A stretch of 64,000 nt of DNA, taken from positions 1-64,000 of the forward strand of contig CATOOF010000002.1 of the NCBI GenBank assembly GCA_951801825.1. Direction: 5' to 3'. Source of the stretch: an uncultured Alphaproteobacteria bacterium (GTDB lineage: Bacteria > Pseudomonadota > Alphaproteobacteria > Rs-D84). The notes under the pieces were generated by a model. That model saw nothing but the letters and a program-made list of their open reading frames with translations. It made no database searches and had not been told where the DNA came from. Positions 26,643 through 36,500 of this stretch are shown here, piece after piece; within the stretch, counting starts at the first letter, position 1, and each line of letters opens with the position of its first letter. Both the position numbers and the translations under genes were made by a program.

Positions 26643-27488
26643 ATGACACCGGAAAATGTAACACCGATAATAAATTTAAACCTGCATGATGTCATGGAAC
26701 AGCTGATACAAGGCGCGGTGCGTTTTGGATTTCGACTGGCGACGGCACTGGCGATACTGTCCGTGGGCCTGTGGCTGTCTGCGCGCCTGACGCGCATTGT
26801 AAAGCGCGGGATGGAGCGGCGTAAACTGGAACAGTCGCTGCAGTCTTTTCTGGCATCTTTTGTAAGCATTATTTCAAAGGTGTTTGTATTTGTAATCGTT
26901 TTAACAACGGTCGGCGTCCAGATGACGGCAATAACCGCGGCCCTGGGTGCGGCGGCATTGGCGGTTGGTATGGCGCTGTCGGGAACAATGCAGAATGTTG
27001 CCGGCGGTCTGGTTATCTTATTTTTTAAACCGTTTAAGGTTGGGGATACGATTACCACGGCTAGCGGTAAAACAGGTGTTGTAAAAAGAATTATGATTTT
27101 TACAACCGAACTGCGCACATTTGACAACCAGACTATATTTTTACCAAACGCCACATTGTCCAACGGCGAGATTACCAATCTGTCGCATGGCGGGGTTCGC
27201 CGTACTGATTTGATTATTGGCATTTCATATGGCGATAATGTTGACACCGCCCGTCGCGTTATTATGGATATTTTGACGAAAGAGCCGCGTATTAAAAACA
27301 ATCCCGCGCCAGAGGTGTTTGTATCAAATCTGGCCGATAGTGCGGTTGAATTAACGGTTCGCTTTTGGACAACATGGCCTGATTTGGCGCCCACCGGTGC
27401 GGCCATTCGTGAAGAGATTTATAAAAATCTGCCGAAAAAGAAGGTAAATTTCCCGTTCCCACAATTGGATGTGCATTTGATAAAGTAA
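26643..27488 (+). CDS. mscS: Small-conductance mechanosensitive channel (MscS family)
   Basis: 281 residues, close to E. coli MscS in size. Three transmembrane helices: about 25-48, 68-90 and the pore-lining 97-125. The pore helix has the typical Gly/Ala spacing (LGAAALAVGMALSGTMQNVAGGL) followed by FKPFKVGD. The cytoplasmic part contains the beta domain and the GVRRTDLIIGISYGDN segment of the upper alpha/beta vestibule. It opens under membrane tension to release solutes during osmotic downshock. AAAAGGAAG lies upstream. A terminator follows. Confidence 0.93.
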   Translation: MTPENVTPIINLNLHDVMEQLIQGAVRFGFRLATALAILSVGLWLSARLTRIVKRGMERRKLEQSLQSFLASFVSIISKVFVFVIVLTTVGVQMTAITAALGAAALAVGMALSGTMQNVAGGLVILFFKPFKVGDTITTASGKTGVVKRIMIFTTELRTFDNQTIFLPNATLSNGEITNLSHGGVRRTDLIIGISYGDNVDTARRVIMDILTKEPRIKNNPAPEVFVSNLADSAVELTVRFWTTWPDLAPTGAAIREEIYKNLPKKKVNFPFPQLDVHLIK

Positions 27489-27494
27489 GTACGG

Positions 27495-27520
27495 GCGCGC
27501 CAATGGCGCGCTGTTTTTTT
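27495..27520 (+). terminator. Intrinsic terminator of mscS
   Basis: GCGCGCC/GGCGCGC stem followed by TGTTTTTTT. Confidence 0.85.
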
Positions 27521-27522
27521 CC

Positions 27523-27553
27523 TAGACATTTTAACGTGCCGGCATGGTATAAT
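27523..27553 (+). promoter_or_regulatory. Promoter of the OB-fold protein gene
   Basis: TATAAT at 27548-27553 with a TAGACA hexamer 19 bases upstream. The spacing is long, so the -35 assignment is weak. Confidence 0.45.
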
Positions 27554-27589
27554 AGTGGTGCATGGAACATAGAAACAAGGGAGAATGAT

Positions 27590-27961
27590 ATGAAAAAGGT
27601 TGCAACGTTTGTGATTGGTGCGGTGGCATTTGCCGGTGCGGCAAATGCGGGTTTTCAGCCTGTGGCAGAGGTTGTCGCGGTAAAAGGCGGCTTTGTTGGC
27701 AATGAAAATATCGTTACAGTAATGCAGGTAAAGGAAATGCGTGACGACACAGATGTCATATTAAAGGGTAAAATAGTAGGCCAGCTAAAAGGGGACAAAT
27801 ACACTTTTGAGGATTCCACCGGCAGCATTACGGTTGAAATAGATGACGATGACTGGCGCGGCCAGACAGTTACGCCGGCTGATACTGTAAAGATTTACGG
27901 CGAAGTAGACCGTGGAATGACGAAAACAGAAATCGACGTAGATACGATACAGAAATTGTAA
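27590..27961 (+). CDS. Periplasmic OB-fold protein (YgiW/YdeI-like, BOF family)
   Basis: 123 residues from the ATG at 27590 (AAGGGAG upstream), with the signal peptide MKKVATFVIGAVAFAGAANA. The mature domain follows the BOF pattern: VMQVKEMRDDTDVILKGKI, YTFEDSTGSITVEIDDDDW, then VKIYGEVDRG and IDVDTIQKL. E. coli relatives are linked to tolerance of cationic or oxidative stress. It is a monocistronic gene with its own promoter and terminator. Confidence 0.85.
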   Translation: MKKVATFVIGAVAFAGAANAGFQPVAEVVAVKGGFVGNENIVTVMQVKEMRDDTDVILKGKIVGQLKGDKYTFEDSTGSITVEIDDDDWRGQTVTPADTVKIYGEVDRGMTKTEIDVDTIQKL

Positions 27962-27969
27962 AAAAACAA

Positions 27970-27991
27970 ATCGCCCATCCGGGCGATGTTT
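27970..27991 (+). terminator. Intrinsic terminator of the OB-fold gene
   Basis: ATCGCCC/GGGCGAT stem followed by GTTTTAT. Confidence 0.75.
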
Positions 27992-28013
27992 TATATGGAA
28001 TAAATAATATTAT

Positions 28014-28038
28014 AAAAAAATCCCACCGTTGGGTGGGA
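28014..28038 (-). terminator. Intrinsic terminator of the 28043 gene
   Basis: TCCCACC/GGTGGGA stem at 28021-28038. On the minus strand it is followed by a run of seven T, directly after the stop. Confidence 0.8.
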
Positions 28039-28042
28039 TACA

Positions 28043-30187
28043 TTATTTATATAACTCATAGAACCCTGGTTTTGTATCTGAATCAATATAACCATCGGGA
28101 CATTCGTTGGTACTTATTGTTATTAACACGCGACGACAATTTTCCCATTTGGATTTTCCTGATACAGATGGGTCACATATGTTATTTGTGTTATCACTGC
28201 TGTCAATTGTATCTTTTTCTTTAACAGGGCCGGTCCCCTTGTATTTTACTGATTTAAAAGCTTTGTCTGCTAGTTGCTTAGAAACAGCGTAGGCACGTGC
28301 TGTGGACAAATCGTCATTGTTTTTTTTGCTGTTACGTGGGAAGTTGGACGGGTCTGTTTGACCCATTATGCATATATTGTACAGACTATAGCTGTCTTGC
28401 GCAATTTCGTTGATTTGCTCAGAGAGTTCGTTCCAAAAATCTGTATTACCATTTTTGAATGTTGCTTTACTGAGATTAAAGAACTTATCCGATTTTATTA
28501 CTATTGGTTTCAGTTGAGTTTTTTTTGGTGTTTCAGTGCATTTGCTATTATTTAGTGTATGTGTTTCAGGGTTACAGTAAACACAGTTGCCGTTTGCATC
28601 TTTATAATTATTACCGTCGCATACGCAGCTGTTAGCTACTTTACGTGTGTTGCCAGTGCATTTGCAGTTTTCTGTGTCTACAAAATCGCCGGTTAAACTA
28701 CATGGTGTTAATTCTGACGGACATTTTCCGTTGCTGTCTGGTTGTTTACCATTTATACATATGCATTCTGTTTTGGTATCGTTTACTTTCATATCATTGC
28801 TACATGGAATACAACCGACTAATTTATCATTTTCCGAGTGTTCTGTGTTGAAATATGCATTGTCTCCACATTCACAATCTGGATAGTTGCCGCTCAAAGG
28901 GGTATTATTATATATATAATCAGAGCAGCTCCGCTGAGTGTCCGGCACACTGTCAATTTTTGCTTGAATAGTACGAACAGCTTGTGTTTTTTTATCATAA
29001 TCAGCGATAATCTTGTCAGCTTTATTTTTATTCTTATCTCCGCTGTTGATGGCCAGGTTACCAACAACTCCTGCAACTACACCCGCACCAGCAACGATTG
29101 CACCGGTCTTTACCTTCGATGCGGTATCCGCTTTCTGCTGTGCCCAGGCTTTTGCATCTTCGCCGGTCTCGTCCATCAGCGCACGAGATATAGAGGCATA
29201 CGAGCCACTCTGGCGACCCAGGGCCACGTCGTCATACAGACCGGTTTCTGAGATGTCGTATATAATCTCAGACTCTATGCCAGGCTGTTTGCCCAGGGCC
29301 TCTTTGCGGGCTTTTAAATCTGCCGCAAGCGCCCTGTATTCATTTACTATCGCAAACATGTCATTGCCGCCGGGCAGGTCGATGTTATGCTCGCCGCCCT
29401 TGATGTTGCGGCCCTGGCCATAGTCACAGACAAATGTTGCAAGGTATGCTTTCATGTCCTCTTCGGCCGCCTGGTCTGCTTTTTGTTCCGCCAGCCCAGA
29501 CATCAGGTTCTTGCCGCCCATCCCCGTTGCGAAGGTTGAAGTGGCGCCCAGCATCCTGTTCTCGAATGATTGCTCTTTGGCTTTCATATTGTTTGCGTTG
29601 TCACGCAGTTCTGCAACCTTGTTTTTTGAATCTTCTTCGGAAAGCTGTGCTTTTTCGCATTGTGTGCCGTCATCAGATGGACGATAGCCATGGGCGCATT
29701 CTGTGATTATGCATTTACCTTTTTTAAGTTCCCCAGCCGTTGCATTTGTTGCCTGTGGTTTGCAGGAACCCTCTGATAGTTGACAGTCTGTACGGTTGTC
29801 GTTTGGAATATATTTTGATTCGCACAGATCTACGATGCAGTCGCCTTTTTCGTTCAGCTTGGTTTTCTTTATCTTTTCTTTGTTCGTGGCATTGTTTCGT
29901 AATTTAGTGTCTTCATCTGCTGAGCATGATTTATCGCTCTTGAAAAGTCCGGTAACACCAGCCCATGCGTCGGTTGCCACCTTGCCAACGGCGTTGGCAC
30001 CGGATTTTATGCTATCGCCTGCTTGTTGTATAATATTTTTTTGCGGAGTTTGTTTAGGAATACTCGATGTATCACCAAGTGGTATGGGCTCTTTTTGGGT
30101 GTTTTCAGCGAAAAGTGGTGTTGAACCGAATATTGTTACGATTGCAATTATGCTGGTTAAAATATAGACCCGTCTCATATGAAACAT
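28043..30187 (-). CDS. Exported Cys-rich protein with C-terminal OmpA-like domain
   Basis: 714 residues; AGAGAG lies 5 bases before the ATG at 30187. A signal peptide ends near TPLFA. Small Cys modules (CIVDLCE, CIITECAHGYRPS) precede a helical region of about 250 residues, then a Gly/Ala segment (AIVAGAGVVAGVVGNLAI) and EGF-like Cys loops (CECGDNAYFN, CICINGKQPD, CVCDGNNYKDANGNCVYC). The last 150 residues resemble an OmpA peptidoglycan-binding domain: a beta strand, CIMGQTDP where OmpA has xxGHTDx, a helix STARAYAVSKQL and CRRVLITI at the end. The helical region is encoded by a 738-bp sequence also present in the 44715 gene. Probably an envelope protein tethered to the cell wall. Confidence 0.83.
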   Translation of the reverse strand: MFHMRRVYILTSIIAIVTIFGSTPLFAENTQKEPIPLGDTSSIPKQTPQKNIIQQAGDSIKSGANAVGKVATDAWAGVTGLFKSDKSCSADEDTKLRNNATNKEKIKKTKLNEKGDCIVDLCESKYIPNDNRTDCQLSEGSCKPQATNATAGELKKGKCIITECAHGYRPSDDGTQCEKAQLSEEDSKNKVAELRDNANNMKAKEQSFENRMLGATSTFATGMGGKNLMSGLAEQKADQAAEEDMKAYLATFVCDYGQGRNIKGGEHNIDLPGGNDMFAIVNEYRALAADLKARKEALGKQPGIESEIIYDISETGLYDDVALGRQSGSYASISRALMDETGEDAKAWAQQKADTASKVKTGAIVAGAGVVAGVVGNLAINSGDKNKNKADKIIADYDKKTQAVRTIQAKIDSVPDTQRSCSDYIYNNTPLSGNYPDCECGDNAYFNTEHSENDKLVGCIPCSNDMKVNDTKTECICINGKQPDSNGKCPSELTPCSLTGDFVDTENCKCTGNTRKVANSCVCDGNNYKDANGNCVYCNPETHTLNNSKCTETPKKTQLKPIVIKSDKFFNLSKATFKNGNTDFWNELSEQINEIAQDSYSLYNICIMGQTDPSNFPRNSKKNNDDLSTARAYAVSKQLADKAFKSVKYKGTGPVKEKDTIDSSDNTNNICDPSVSGKSKWENCRRVLITISTNECPDGYIDSDTKPGFYELYK
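28985..29722. repeat. 738-bp perfect repeat, copy 1 (within the 28043 gene)
   Basis: Appears identical to 45342-46079 by direct reading and by identical translations in several frames, in the same orientation. It encodes the shared stretch from GKCIITECAH to IIADYDKK. The flanks differ completely at both ends. Confidence 0.92.
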
Positions 30188-30267
30188 GAAATCTCTCTTT
30201 TATTATAAATATATAATAAATTATATCAAAATCAGTTTGGTAACGCAACGGTGATATTATAAAAAAA

Positions 30268-30301
30268 CGAGCCGCGGTAAAGATTCCGCGGCTCGTTTTT
30301 T
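30268..30301. terminator. Bidirectional terminator
   Basis: CGAGCCGCGG/CCGCGGCTCG stem (10 bp). A T run follows on the plus strand and a T7 run on the minus strand. It ends the 30355 gene on the minus strand. Confidence 0.85.
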
Positions 30302-30354
30302 AGCTGCCTTCTGTTATTGGTTCAGGTTGGGCATTAGTTGAATTTCCTGTATCA

Positions 30355-31827
30355 TTAGACAGAATCTCTGATGTGGTATCTTGAATAAATTGGTTGTCTG
30401 TGTCCTTTTTCGTTTTTATTTGTTTGTTCTGGCTGTATCGCCGGATCGGCTAGTTTTTCTGTTTCTTCTTGTTGTTCTTTTTCTTTTGATTCTGTTGTTG
30501 TGTCTTTTTTATCGCCGTAGTTTTCTTCGTGTTCTTTTTCGGCTTTTTTCAGGGCATCGTTTGCTTTTTTGCGGTCGACTGCACGGTCTATCATGCCGGA
30601 TGCCACCGCGCCGACACCAATACCCAGCCCAGAGCCCATAAGTGCCGATGATGCACTTGTTTGCGATCTGGTATAACGATATGCGTTTTCTTTGAAGGTT
30701 GTGACATCAATGCCGAACCAATCCTGGGTACAGTCAAATGCAGAACCTGCATATGCTTTCTTGGATGCTGTCGGTGTGGTAGAGTTGCCGGCAAAAAAGT
30801 TTACCGTATAAACACAGACCAGACTGCGTTCGTCAAACATTGCCCCCAGGCGCTGGCACTGGGAACGCATTTGGTCGCGCATGGCATAGAGTTTCTGTTC
30901 GTCTTTAACAATTTGTTTTTCCGCATCCTGGCGCAGGGTTCCGAATACGCTCATTGTGCGCGATGCCAGGCCGCTGTCCTCTTGGGTGCAATTTTTTGCA
31001 ATTGTGCCGCATGCCGCAATCGCCGCATCGCCCGCGGTTTTGCCCAGGCATTTGGAATAATTTACCCCGCATTGCTTAACGATGCAGTCGTTATATTCAT
31101 TTCCGCAATTTATGATTTTTGTATATGCCGACAGTTTTGCATTCATGTCGCGGTCGGCCTTAATCTCGGCGGCAAACATATTGTACTGTTTTCCAGTGCA
31201 ATTTACATTGCGACGGCATGCGTCCATTTTGTCGCCCCATGCGGTATCGCCGTCTCCTTTGCATTTGGAATAGTCGTCGCCGCATTTTTGTTTCATGCAT
31301 TCGCGCAGGCCAATGTCACAGGCGCTATGTCCGCTGGCCAGTGATGCGGCCGCTGACTTTGTTGCTGTATCGGATGCATCGCGTGCATCCAGTGCGGCAC
31401 GTTGGCGCCGTATCATTTCGGCCATATTTTCAGCCCCTAAATCACGCTCAGTAGATGTAGAGGATGTGTTCAAACTGGTGTCAAACTGGGATGATTTGTT
31501 CTCTATAACTATCGGTTCTGCATCTGCCTCTGGTTCCGGTGTGGGGGCCGGTGCAGGTTCTGGGGTTGGCTCTGGCGTTGCAGGGTCGGTTGATGCGGAC
31601 GGTGTGCTAGATGTATTTTGTGCGCGTATGTTCAACGTTGGTATACGGCTTTCCGTGTTGTTTGCGCGTGATACCGTCGGACGCGCCGTGCCGGCCGAAC
31701 CGCGTGATACAACCGACGCGCCGTTTGCAGATGTGCCGATTGCCACAATCACGGCCGCCAATGTGGTTTGCGCGGCCCTGCGCCCGTGGCGTGAAAGAAA
31801 ATTAAAAACTGTATCTTGTGGCTTCAT
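30355..31827 (-). CDS. Exported Cys-rich protein with Pro/Glu linker
   Basis: 490 residues starting at MKPQDTVFNFL; the longer ORF start would overlap the upstream gene. An N-terminal hydrophobic segment (LAAVIVAIGTSANGA) is probably a signal peptide. A low-complexity region with a Pro-Glu-Ala linker (TPEPTPEPAPAPTPEPEAD) follows. The Cys blocks CDIGLRECMKQKCGDDYSKC and CGNEYNDCIVKQCGVNYSKC are diverged repeats of the family's C-x6-C theme. A Gly-rich segment (SALMGSGLGIGVGAVASG) precedes a charged Lys/Glu/Gln-rich tail. It begins 11 bases after the upstream gene's stop, so the two form an operon. Confidence 0.82.
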   Translation of the reverse strand: MKPQDTVFNFLSRHGRRAAQTTLAAVIVAIGTSANGASVVSRGSAGTARPTVSRANNTESRIPTLNIRAQNTSSTPSASTDPATPEPTPEPAPAPTPEPEADAEPIVIENKSSQFDTSLNTSSTSTERDLGAENMAEMIRRQRAALDARDASDTATKSAAASLASGHSACDIGLRECMKQKCGDDYSKCKGDGDTAWGDKMDACRRNVNCTGKQYNMFAAEIKADRDMNAKLSAYTKIINCGNEYNDCIVKQCGVNYSKCLGKTAGDAAIAACGTIAKNCTQEDSGLASRTMSVFGTLRQDAEKQIVKDEQKLYAMRDQMRSQCQRLGAMFDERSLVCVYTVNFFAGNSTTPTASKKAYAGSAFDCTQDWFGIDVTTFKENAYRYTRSQTSASSALMGSGLGIGVGAVASGMIDRAVDRKKANDALKKAEKEHEENYGDKKDTTTESKEKEQQEETEKLADPAIQPEQTNKNEKGHRQPIYSRYHIRDSV

Positions 31828-31838
31828 CTTTATATTCT

Positions 31839-32708
31839 TTATTTCAGCGTATCGCATGCCAGGTCATGAAACTTGCACAGTTGGGTCGCCATCGAGCGTT
31901 CGGCCGCAAAACCGGCGCCGCATTTGTTTGGCATACTGCGTTCGCACACTGTGTCGATGCAGGATTCGCGGCCGGCGTTATTGGTACAGTTTGCCTTGGT
32001 TGTGGTTAATTTTGTGTTTCGCTGGGACTGGTATGATGCAACGATTGTATCAATTATGTTGTCCGCATTTTTTATCGCAGTGTCGCGTGCGTCAATCAGC
32101 TCCGTGCGAATGGCGGCAATATGTTCGTCGCAACCGGTGGCATCCACGCTGCAGCCGGAAAAGAATTTATCAAAATCAGCATTTTGTGCACACGCGCTAT
32201 AGTCGGGACCACAGCGTTTTGTATCAATAACGCATGCCATGATATCGGTTTGGCATGTGGATTTAGATTTGGTTTTTGCCGCCGCCGCACGCAGGGTCGC
32301 AACCTGGGCCGTGATGCCGGCCGCACGGCATGATTGTTCTATCAGGCTGTCATAATTATCTGTGACGTCATCAGGGGTACAGCCCGCAACCTTTTTTATG
32401 CATTCTGCGGTGGCCCATGCATACCGGGCGCCCGGATCAGACGGGGCTGATTTCAGCTCTTTGGCGGAAAATGAATATTTTGCCGACGTGCCCACAGATA
32501 CACTGCGCATGGCGTCGCCCGCCGCCGGTGCGCCCGCAGATGCTGTTCCGCAATACTGGCACCGGGCCGCAGGATTTGATGATATGTTTATCGCACATGC
32601 AGAATCCAGACAGCGCGTTAAATTTGCGCGTGAACAGGTCGTGACCGCATTTGCGGTTAGGGGGACTGCTGTGATAATAGCTGTTAAAAATATGTTTTTG
32701 ATATTCAT
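31839..32708 (-). CDS. Exported Cys-rich protein, upstream partner of the 30355 gene
   Basis: 289 residues with AGAGAG before the ATG and a signal peptide MNIKNIFLTAIITAVPLTANA. The N-terminal block C-x6-RCLDSAC-x12-CQYC is a variant of the CMDxFC signature. A further block, CQTDIMACVIDTKRCGPDYSAC, matches the second family motif (C-x6-C-x5-CGPDYxxC). About 18 cysteines in total. First gene of a two-gene operon with 30355. Function unknown, but it belongs with the exported Cys-rich family. Confidence 0.83.
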   Translation of the reverse strand: MNIKNIFLTAIITAVPLTANAVTTCSRANLTRCLDSACAINISSNPAARCQYCGTASAGAPAAGDAMRSVSVGTSAKYSFSAKELKSAPSDPGARYAWATAECIKKVAGCTPDDVTDNYDSLIEQSCRAAGITAQVATLRAAAAKTKSKSTCQTDIMACVIDTKRCGPDYSACAQNADFDKFFSGCSVDATGCDEHIAAIRTELIDARDTAIKNADNIIDTIVASYQSQRNTKLTTTKANCTNNAGRESCIDTVCERSMPNKCGAGFAAERSMATQLCKFHDLACDTLK

Positions 32709-32774
32709 TTCTCTCTATGTATTTAACTATATCAAAAAAGCAGTCGGGGCGCAAAGAGAAAAATAAATTATTCT

Positions 32775-32803
32775 TTGACAAAAGCGTGTATTTTGTCTAT
32801 GGT
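32775..32803 (+). promoter_or_regulatory. Promoter of the 32836 gene
   Basis: TTGACA at 32775-32780, a 17-base spacer and TATGGT at 32798-32803. Confidence 0.7.
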
Positions 32804-32835
32804 AAGTGTGTACTTAATCAATGATGGAGTAAAAA

Positions 32836-33447
32836 ATGAATCTTAGTCCTAAGATGAAATGGGGTTTGGCTTTCTCTGGTGGGGTTGCGTTGGCCCTGGT
32901 CAGTGCGCTTTTAATTTCCCGCTGCACAGATAAATCAGAGAGTGAGCGTGTGGTCTGCGATGCGCGTATGGATAGCTTGCGCAATGAAATCAGAATACGT
33001 GATGAACGCAGTGTTGAGTTTATGCATTTGGCCGCCGCTCGTGGCGATACAATCAATGCGATGCGTCAGGAATATTCACGGATGAACGATTCGCTGGTTG
33101 TGCTGAATGATTCTGTTGTCACATTGGATTCTCTGCTTAATGATTGTCGTGGTAAACGTAGCGCACAGGTGGCGAAAAAGAAAGTGCGGGCGGCAAAGAA
33201 ATCTGGGCCGGTAAAAAATAATGGTGTATCATCTCATGGAAAGCGCCAGGTAACAGCGACTGCGACACCCGGCTGTATTACAATTAATGGCGGCAGTAAT
33301 AATTCTGTGAATATCAACAATGGTGTTATTAATAACTATTATGGCGCCCAGCCGCAGCCGGTACGTAAAGACTCTGTGCATATCAAGGCCAGTGCGAGCG
33401 TACAGCAGACAGTTGTTGTTAAAGTGCGTCGCATACACTCTAGATAG
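32836..33447 (+). CDS. Membrane-anchored coiled-coil protein
   Basis: 203 residues. One N-terminal hydrophobic segment (about residues 9-28, ending LLISRC) could be a signal anchor. Residues 35-110 are charged and heptad-like (RMDSLRNEIRIRDERSVEF, MNDSLVVLNDSVVTLDSLLND), typical of a coiled coil. A Lys/Arg-rich stretch (AKKKVRAAKKSG) follows, then an Asn/Gly-rich turn region (NGGSNNSVNINNGVINNYYG). The only three cysteines are scattered. It lies between a strong promoter and a strong terminator, so it is a single transcription unit. I do not recognise the family. Confidence 0.75.
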   Translation: MNLSPKMKWGLAFSGGVALALVSALLISRCTDKSESERVVCDARMDSLRNEIRIRDERSVEFMHLAAARGDTINAMRQEYSRMNDSLVVLNDSVVTLDSLLNDCRGKRSAQVAKKKVRAAKKSGPVKNNGVSSHGKRQVTATATPGCITINGGSNNSVNINNGVINNYYGAQPQPVRKDSVHIKASASVQQTVVVKVRRIHSR

Positions 33448-33470
33448 CACATTTATTAAAATGCTAAAAA

Positions 33471-33495
33471 CAGCCCGCCGTTGGCGGGCTGTTTT
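33471..33495 (+). terminator. Intrinsic terminator of the 32836 gene
   Basis: CAGCCCGCC/GGCGGGCTG stem followed by TTTTAGTTTTTT. Confidence 0.8.
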
Positions 33496-33555
33496 AGTTT
33501 TTTCTGGACAGATAATTGAAACATATGTTAATATTGTCGCTATAGAGAGATGTAT

Positions 33556-36500
33556 ATGATGAAATTTATTAGAATTTTCGCGTTCTCGCTGTTTTTTGTG
33601 CCTGTGTGCGCATTTGGCGCCACAAATGAATTCATGGTTGCCGCCCAGTTGCTGGCCGCGGCGCGTAATGCCGATATACAACAGGTCCAAATCCTGGTAA
33701 ATAATGGGGCGGATGTAAATTTTACGGATTCAACCGGATTGTCGATTGTTTGTACTGCATTGATGAATAATGACGTAAGGGCGGCCCAGATACTGCAGAT
33801 GTATGGTGCCGATGCGTCAAAATGTGACCAGCAGATAAAAAAATACAACAGCAGGAACAAGAGTGAGCGAAGCGGCGGCCTGTTCAGCGGGCTGTCGTCC
33901 GCCCATAACCTGACATTGGCGGCGGCGGGGGCCGCCGTTGTCGTTGGGGGATTGCTGTTGCTGACCGATGTGTTTGATTCCGATAATAATAATTCATCCG
34001 GCGGCGGGGGCGACCGGCCCAATGGTGGCGGTGGGGACAATCCGGGCGGCGGAACCGCGACGGCAAAATTTACACTGCCATATGGTCCGGCAATGCCAAA
34101 TGCGGAATCGGAAAACGCAAACTATTCAAACAACTTGAATTTTTATAGCCCATCTACTGACGGTATTTTAAAGGATAACTTTGAATTAATGACCAAAAGC
34201 GGCCAGAACTATCTGTTGATGATGCATGGATATTCGCCGCTGGCACGTGGATATTTGGGAATGCGAACACTGCGTAAAACGGGTAATGTTCCTGTTGCGG
34301 CGGATGTGCTGGGGAAAATAAACATAAAAGGCGAGGTTGTTGGCGGTGGTCGGCTGGTTGGTGTCGCCATGGTAACATCCAATGGTATCAATGCCGCGCC
34401 AAAGCCGGTGGGTGGCATTACGGCGAAAAAAAATTCGCTGGATGACAAGTTATTGGCATGGACCACCATTAGTGGTGATGCCGTTAATGAAAATCCAGAG
34501 GTAAGCAATCTGTCCAGCAAGTATTACAACAATATGATTGTTCTGGGGGGGAGTGGGGCCGAGATTACCAATTCCTCTACAACCGAAGACAAGAATTTTG
34601 TTAAAGATTTTGATTTGTCAGGCTGGGGGACGGCGGTAAACAATACAAACGCAACCGACATGGATAATATGCTGGCCAAGGTGCTGGGGGGCAATGACAC
34701 CGGATATACATCAGCGGATTATTTCGGATTTATTCCAAACGGACAAATGGGCATTTTTAGAACAGGCGCCGGCAAGGGGATAAAGGTTGTTTCCGGGGCA
34801 TCGCCGTCGGGGGATTATACGATGGCGGGGGCGACATTGGCGGTGGGCGATAAAATAACCTTGTTTGGTAAAGAGCTTACCGTTTCGTCTGTTACCGGTA
34901 ATCATTTCGAGGCCCAAGACACCGGCATCGGCACATACAAGGGATATGTTGGTGCAAATGGATATCTTTATATAAACAACACGCTGGGGGGGGATATAAA
35001 CCAGGCTTATTCAATGTCCGACGGTAAACTGACACTGGTTGGGGAATATGGGGATATTGATTATTATAATTATCGCGCGTTGTTAAAAGCGGGTGTAATG
35101 TGGTTGGCGGGTGATTTGGCCGGCGGGCGTTCGCGCATGGATATCTTGGCGAATGCATCCGTGATAGAACCTCTGCACGGTCGCACGACAGAAATGATGG
35201 ACAGTATTCTTGCCAATCCTACGGTAGAAAATTTTTCAGCGCTGATTAACAAATATTATGATCGTGATACAACAGATGGCGATGGCGGGACGAACTTGCT
35301 GCCTTCTTCAGATGCCGTTGCCTTTTTTAACGGTCTGGGGTCTCGGTTTTTGCCGCTGGTACTGTTTTCTACCGGCGCATCCCAGACAAACAGTTCATAT
35401 TCTGATCCAACCCAGGTGGCAACGTTTGAAAATGCCGTACCGCTGGTGTTCGATAATCTAGAGCATTTATTCATGTCAATTGTTGCCGTCGGGATGACCG
35501 GAAATGGTACGTCTTCTGCAACAAGTGTTTCCGGATATACCCCAGGGAACAAGTTTGCAATAGCCCAGTGGGCCGACAAAGGCACAACGCCAGACGACCC
35601 CAGTGACGACAAATATTATAAGGCCCGTGTTTGTGGTATCGCGGGGCGCGGGGCAAACGGCATAGACCCGTGGTGTTTTGCCGCAACCGGTATTACGGAT
35701 GAATTGGCGGTTTCGTCTGCGGCGGGCGCGGCGGGCGCGGTAAAATCCGCATTTTCATATCTTAGCAACAAGGAACTCTTTATTCTGTTGGCGTTGACTG
35801 CGGACGGGCCATATTTGGGAACGCTGACCGATGGGACGCCGCTGACAAAAGATGCATTGCGTTCACATCTGCAGAATATGTATATTTTGCCGCCAGAATA
35901 TCAGTATCGCGTGGACAAGGGGGGCGAGGAATATTTGGATGTCTTTAAAGAGGTATTCGGATATGGCCTGATAAATCTGGAGCGCGCAACCAAACCTGGG
36001 ACAAAAGTTTATTTTTATAATGGCGCCAACGGCAAGATTGTATCGGCGTCCGGTAATGCATATTGGCGTGCGGCGTCCCAGACACGGTTTCGCTCGTCGT
36101 CCGCGTTTAGTCCGCGTGTGGCGTCAATCAGTGCACCGTTCTTTGATATTTTAGAAAGTGCCGACGGCCAGTTGCGCATGCCGCGAATATGGGAAAACGA
36201 ATTTGAAGTTGGGGCAGGGCGTCGCCGTGGATTATATTTAAGCGATGTTTTTGGTGACTTGAAAACATCGGATGCGCCAGATACTGATTTTAAAATTGGG
36301 GCATTGAGCTTTTCAATGAAAACATCGGATCGGCCCTATGCAGACAATATGGGCGGCTTGGATTCAATGCGCCTGGGGTGGCATCGTGGCAACTGGGATT
36401 TTTCCGCCGAATATCAACATAATTTTACAGATGGCGCGGGATTGTTTGCCGGGATGGTAAATCCTGTGATGTCGTTGGCGCATGACGCAGTGTCCAGCGG

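Noticed and set aside
29013..29423. Plus-strand ORFs within the 28043 and 44715 genes
   Set aside because: They are antisense readings of the 738-bp repeat and lack ribosome-binding sites; their conservation simply reflects the identical DNA.
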